From JANQNX01 sp040217095 (GTDB taxonomy: Bacteria > Pseudomonadota > Gammaproteobacteria > Eutrophobiales > Eutrophobiaceae), in assembly GCA_965229565.1 (NCBI GenBank), contig OZ245888.1, positions 1,922,001 to 1,986,000 on the forward strand: a stretch of 64,000 bases of DNA, given 5' to 3'. Under the pieces are notes generated by a model. The model ran no database searches. It was not told where the DNA came from and saw nothing but the letters and a program-made list of their open reading frames with translations. How positions within the stretch are numbered: position 1 is the first letter of the stretch; each line of letters starts with the position of its first letter. Below are positions 60,061 through 64,000 of the stretch, piece by piece. Position numbers and translations under genes: made by a program.

Positions 60061-63000
60061 CTACTTGCCGAGTTGTTGTAAGGCTGTCCATTTCTTATCA
60101 AGACGTTTGAGTGATACGGGGAACCTGGTTTTTAATTCCTGGGTAAACAGGGAGATTCTTAACTCCTCCAGCATCCACCTGTATTCATCCAGGATCACTG
60201 GATAATCACCTGTTGCATATGCATTATCCACTAATTGCTTGATACGGTTCCAGTGCCCGGCAATCTGCAAGGTGTTTTTTTTATCTTTTTCCAGTGAATA
60301 TTCCAGTTTTTCAAGTCGCCTTGCGATTGAGTCCAGGTAGCGTGGATATTCCTGCAACCGCGACCAGGGCATATCATCGATGAAACCGTTATAGAAGAGA
60401 TACTGTAATTGATCTTCAATGTCATTCACGGCATGTTCGTGACTGGCAATATCCGGTTCCTGCAAACGCGTCATTAAGCGGTTATAGGCAGTTAATATCT
60501 GCTGCAACAGGCGACAAATTTGCTCTGCATTCAGCAACAGCCTGTCTTTGCCGTGAGCCAGGAGCGATTTAAACTGCTCTTGCTCGCGAATAACCTTGTT
60601 GTCAAACAGGAAGCTCTCATCAATCACATTATTTACGATTGACTCTATCAAATCCTGTTTGCTGCCAATAGCGCTGTATAACAACGCCAGTTGTTCGATG
60701 TCACGCAGGTTTTTGCGCAGGTATTTAAGGTCTTTGGACAGCACGTTCCTGAACAGGGCACGCAGACCGTACCTGAAGTAATATTCGGCTGTCTCACGAC
60801 TGTCAAAGGCATCCCTGTAAACCTTACCCTCTTCTTCTACAAGGGCAGGATAGACAGTTAGCGTGGTATCGCCGGCAGTCACTTGTTCGCTCACGGGTAA
60901 TGTTCCAAATTCCCAGTCATGTATTTCCTGCCTGTCCAGGCTGGCAACCACAGCATCATTAAAGGCCTTGTCTGCCTTGTCCGAGAGTTCCTGGTGCAGT
61001 CTCGAGAGCTCCCTGCCCTGCGCAACCATGTTGTTATTGGCATCGAAGACACGGAAATTGATTTTAAGATGATCTGGTAAAGACGACATTGACCAGTCTT
61101 TATCCTCGATTTTTATTCCGCGTGATCTAAACAGGTAACCGGCCAGATTTCTGGTAAGCGGTATATCAAGGTTTTGAATTTGCCCGGCACATTCAGCAGC
61201 CGTGTCGGGTATGGGAACAAGCTGTTTTCGAATCGGCTTGGGCAAGGATTTCAATAACTGTACTATTTTTTCATTTAACAGGCCCGGCACCAGGTAATCA
61301 AACTGCGTCTCACTGAATTGCGCCAGGACCTCCAGTGGCAGATCGACATTCACGCCGTCATCCTGGCTGCCTGGCTCAAACCTGTATTCAAGCGGCAATG
61401 ACAACCTGTTCGCTTTTAGAGTATCAGGATATAGCTGCTCCAGTTCATCATCTATTGTGTCCAGCAACATGTCAGACTGTTGCATGAAGAGGTCTTGCGT
61501 AGTTTCCTTGTCGAGTTTGTGTAGCCAGGAGTGAAAACTGTGCCCATCATAAACTTCTGCCGGCAGCTTGTTCATGTAGAAATTAAAAACCTCCTCTTCG
61601 TTCAGCAAGTCCGGTCTGCGAGTCCGGGTCTCGACGTTCTGCACCTGCTGCATCAGCTCAATGTTGTGCTGAAAAAAAGCGGCATTACTCTCAAACTGGC
61701 CTTCCACCAACGCGTGCCTGATAAATAATGGCCTGGCATCAGCTGGTTTCAGTTTTCCGTAATTGACCACACGTTGGGCACTTAACGTCATACCGTACAG
61801 GCTGACAGCCTCGTGCGCGACCACACGCGCGGACTTCATATCCCAGTGAATATTGGAGTAACTGTATTTTAGCAGGTGTCTTGCTGTGGCAATTACCCAG
61901 TCTGGCTCGATCCTGGCGACCTGCCTTGCATACAGTTTTGACGTTTCAACCAGTTCAGCTGCAACCAGCCACTTGGGCTTTTTATCAAACTGGCTTGATG
62001 CAGGAAAAATAAAGCTTCGCGTATTTCTTGCGCCTGTGTACTCATGTTTATCAGTCAGGCAAGCCACATGGCTTGGCAGACCTGTCAGGATAGCGCAATG
62101 AATGTTCTGATAACTGGCGGCTTGATTGTTCAGGTTGAAACCAAGCTCGGTGCAGATATGTCTGAGTTGGCGGTGTATATCGAGCCACTCGCGCATACGC
62201 GTGTAGGAAATAAAATTCTGCTGACACAGTTTCCTTAACTTGTTCTGAGATAATTTCTTCCGTTGCTGGTGATAGAACCGCCAGAAATTGAGGTACCAGT
62301 AAAAATCTGAATTTTCATCTACATAGGCTGCATGCATCTTGTCTGCCCTGGCGGCATTATCGACGGGTCTTTCCCGGGGATCCTGTATGCTCAATGCACT
62401 GGCAATGATCAATAATTCTGACAGGCAATGGTAGTCAACGGCAGCAACCAGCATCCTGGCATAGCGTGGTTCTATGGGCAGTCGTGCAATCGTTTTACCG
62501 ATCCTGGAAAGCCGACCTTGCTTGTCGATTGCGTTGATCTCCTGCAGCAACCTTAACCCGTCATTCACCAGTTTTTCATCCGGTGGTTCGATGAAGGGGA
62601 AATCCCTGATATCTCCGAGACGCAGCAACTTCATCTGCAGGATAACCGAGGCCAGGTTGGTCCTGACTATTTCCGGTTCGGTATAGGCAGGCCGGTTCTC
62701 GAAATCCTCTTCGCTGTAAAGACGTATACAGATACCCTCGCTGGTTCTGCCGCAACGGCCCTTGCGCTGATTCGCCGCGGCCCGTGATATCTTCTCGATC
62801 GGCAGGCGCTGTATCTTGCTGCGTGGACTATAACGGCTGATGCGTGCCATACCGGTATCGATGACATAACGAATACCCGGAATCGTCAGGGAGGTTTCTG
62901 CAACGTTCGTGGCTAACACGATATGTCGACGATTATGCGGGGCAAAAATCTTGCCCTGGCGTGCAGAACTCAAACGCGAGTACAGTGGCAGAATGTCAGT

Positions 63001-63942
63001 GTCAGGTAGTCTTTGCTTGAGCAGAAACCGGTCTGTTTCGTGTATTTCACCCTCACCTTCCAGGAAGACAAGTATGTCTCCCATGTCAAAACCAGATAGT
63101 TCCCTGACCGCTTCCAGTATGTGCTGCTCCCGTTCTTGTTCTTGTTCTTTTTCATCTGTTTCTTCAAGAGGACGGTAAAGCACATCTACCGGGTAGGTTT
63201 TTCCCGGTACTTCCACTATAGGTGCGTCATCAAAGTGTGTTGAGAAACGATCAACATCTATGGTGGCAGAAGTCACGATGACTTTAAGGCCGGGCCTTTT
63301 TGGTAGCAGCTGTTTCAGGTAACCCAGAATGAAGTCAATGTTCAAGCTTCGTTCGTGCGCCTCGTCGATGATCAGGGTGTCATAAGCATTCAGAAAACGG
63401 TCCTGCTGCATTTCACTTAGCAAAATGCCGTCCGTCATCAACTTGATATAGCCCTCCTCCGCAGTCACGTCCTGGTGCCGAATTCGAAAACCTACTGTTG
63501 TACCAAGCTCACATTGCAATTCATCGGCAATGCGTCGTGACACCGTCCTGGCAGCGAGACGCCGGGGTTGTGTGTGACCAATCAATCCATCGATACCCCG
63601 GCCAACGTCCAGGCAGTACAATGGCAACTGGGTGGTTTTACCGGAACCGGTTTCACCACAAACAATCACCACCTGGTTTTCAAGTAGTGCCTGCTTGATA
63701 ACTGCCTGTGACTGGTAAATGGGTAGTGACGTATCTGGCCTTGTTACCGGCTTGTTCTCATGTCGCCATTGTTTTTTTGCAATAGAGGCATCAATCGCAG
63801 CGGCCAATAGCTGAATATCACCTTTTTGCTGTTTACGTACCCGCTCAAGCCTGCGTTTTAGACGATGATAATCCGCACCCTGCACCTGTTGCAGTTGCTG
63901 ATCTAATCTCTGTAACTCATTGTCGATATCGAGTTGGATCAT
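60061..63942 (-). CDS. hrpA: ATP-dependent RNA helicase HrpA
   Basis: A 1293-residue DEAH-box RNA helicase (E. coli 1300). Walker A is GETGSGKTTQ (~96-103), the DEAH box is at ~193-196 in IIDEAHERSL, SATID follows, and the motif VI stretch is QRKGRCGR. The helicase-associated and OB-fold regions follow, then a long DUF3418-type C-terminus. HrpA resolves stalled ribosomes and processes some mRNAs in E. coli. ATG at 63942; the 58 bases to the window edge are too short to show its promoter. Confidence 0.95.
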   Translation of the reverse strand: MIQLDIDNELQRLDQQLQQVQGADYHRLKRRLERVRKQQKGDIQLLAAAIDASIAKKQWRHENKPVTRPDTSLPIYQSQAVIKQALLENQVVIVCGETGSGKTTQLPLYCLDVGRGIDGLIGHTQPRRLAARTVSRRIADELQCELGTTVGFRIRHQDVTAEEGYIKLMTDGILLSEMQQDRFLNAYDTLIIDEAHERSLNIDFILGYLKQLLPKRPGLKVIVTSATIDVDRFSTHFDDAPIVEVPGKTYPVDVLYRPLEETDEKEQEQEREQHILEAVRELSGFDMGDILVFLEGEGEIHETDRFLLKQRLPDTDILPLYSRLSSARQGKIFAPHNRRHIVLATNVAETSLTIPGIRYVIDTGMARISRYSPRSKIQRLPIEKISRAAANQRKGRCGRTSEGICIRLYSEEDFENRPAYTEPEIVRTNLASVILQMKLLRLGDIRDFPFIEPPDEKLVNDGLRLLQEINAIDKQGRLSRIGKTIARLPIEPRYARMLVAAVDYHCLSELLIIASALSIQDPRERPVDNAARADKMHAAYVDENSDFYWYLNFWRFYHQQRKKLSQNKLRKLCQQNFISYTRMREWLDIHRQLRHICTELGFNLNNQAASYQNIHCAILTGLPSHVACLTDKHEYTGARNTRSFIFPASSQFDKKPKWLVAAELVETSKLYARQVARIEPDWVIATARHLLKYSYSNIHWDMKSARVVAHEAVSLYGMTLSAQRVVNYGKLKPADARPLFIRHALVEGQFESNAAFFQHNIELMQQVQNVETRTRRPDLLNEEEVFNFYMNKLPAEVYDGHSFHSWLHKLDKETTQDLFMQQSDMLLDTIDDELEQLYPDTLKANRLSLPLEYRFEPGSQDDGVNVDLPLEVLAQFSETQFDYLVPGLLNEKIVQLLKSLPKPIRKQLVPIPDTAAECAGQIQNLDIPLTRNLAGYLFRSRGIKIEDKDWSMSSLPDHLKINFRVFDANNNMVAQGRELSRLHQELSDKADKAFNDAVVASLDRQEIHDWEFGTLPVSEQVTAGDTTLTVYPALVEEEGKVYRDAFDSRETAEYYFRYGLRALFRNVLSKDLKYLRKNLRDIEQLALLYSAIGSKQDLIESIVNNVIDESFLFDNKVIREQEQFKSLLAHGKDRLLLNAEQICRLLQQILTAYNRLMTRLQEPDIASHEHAVNDIEDQLQYLFYNGFIDDMPWSRLQEYPRYLDSIARRLEKLEYSLEKDKKNTLQIAGHWNRIKQLVDNAYATGDYPVILDEYRWMLEELRISLFTQELKTRFPVSLKRLDKKWTALQQLGK

Positions 63943-64000
63943 GTCGTGATTATTGGTCTGATTCGGAGCGGATTAATGACCGTATAAAACGGAGATTTAT

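Noticed and set aside
60054..60101. Longer antiporter start at 60101
   Set aside because: It is a TTG start inside the end of hrpA and adds a polar extension unlike the family; the ATG at 60053 fits.
1..64000. tRNA, rRNA, CRISPR arrays, IS elements or prophage genes
   Set aside because: I looked for each and saw none that I could support from the sequence.

Overview
The window is 64 kb of chromosome from a gammaproteobacterium. The evidence is a set of lineage-typical neighbourhoods: comEC with an ExbB/ExbD pair, lpxK, a Trm112-like protein and kdsB; lolD with a LolC/E permease; aat, bpt and infA; efp, epmA and epmB; parC and parE; xseB and ispA. Gram-negative envelope functions (Kdo, lipid A, Lol sorting, an Lpp-like lipoprotein with an L,D-transpeptidase, an RND pump) fit this. 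I cannot name a genus. A glucosylglycerate osmolyte operon suggests exposure to salt or nitrogen stress, for example a marine or halotolerant habitat, but that is inference. No tRNA, rRNA, CRISPR array, IS element or prophage was seen.

Layout. 0-6.4 kb: an unrecognised protein, a START-like periplasmic protein, a Tat-exported histone-deacetylase-like hydrolase, a small secreted protein, then a FemAB-like acyltransferase, aat, bpt and infA (N-degron tagging and translation initiation). 6.4-14.2 kb: an envelope/competence cluster on the minus strand (lolC/E-lolD; comEC-exbB-exbD-lpxK-ycaR-kdsB), interrupted by a plus-strand DUF2062 gene. 14.3-20 kb: tsaB, cpdA, an O-methyltransferase, a YoaA-type helicase and a small protein with a possible nuclease fold. 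19-22 kb: the EF-P modification system (epmA, efp, epmB). 22-24.8 kb: a large acyl-CoA synthetase/GNAT fusion of the Pat type.

24.8-27.1 kb is the one clear accessory insertion: an AT-rich, lone AAA ATPase-TOPRIM (OLD-like) gene with an unusual leader, a candidate anti-phage gene. 27.1-30.9 kb is a three-gene glucosylglycerate operon (GT81 synthase, HAD phosphatase, GH13 phosphorylase) that can both make and recycle the solute. 30.9-35.1 kb: parC and parE. 35.2-37.7 kb: rubrerythrin, an Fe-S protein and DUF3501, with a perfect dyad in the rubrerythrin promoter. 37.8-40 kb: xseB, ispA and folE2. 40-44.2 kb: small secreted proteins, mazG, an HNH protein, an aminotransferase and an Lpp-like lipoprotein. 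44.2-49.4 kb: L,D-transpeptidase and an RND pump with its adaptor. 49.4-53.4 kb: esterase-like phytase, moaB, hslR, a MATE transporter and a nitroreductase. 53.5-57.8 kb: MoxR-DUF58-transglutaminase. 57.8-64 kb: an unusual AhpD-like/Rieske fusion, a small membrane protein, a CPA2 antiporter and hrpA.

Most of the window is ordinary conserved chromosome. The points worth following up are the solitary OLD-like gene and its leader, the AhpD-like/Rieske fusion overlapping a membrane-protein gene, the rubrerythrin-FeS-DUF3501 module with its dyad, the self-contained glucosylglycerate cycle, and the convergent Lpp-like/L,D-transpeptidase pair. None of these is proven to be a new system from sequence alone. 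Base composition comparisons are hand counts of single 60-base lines.
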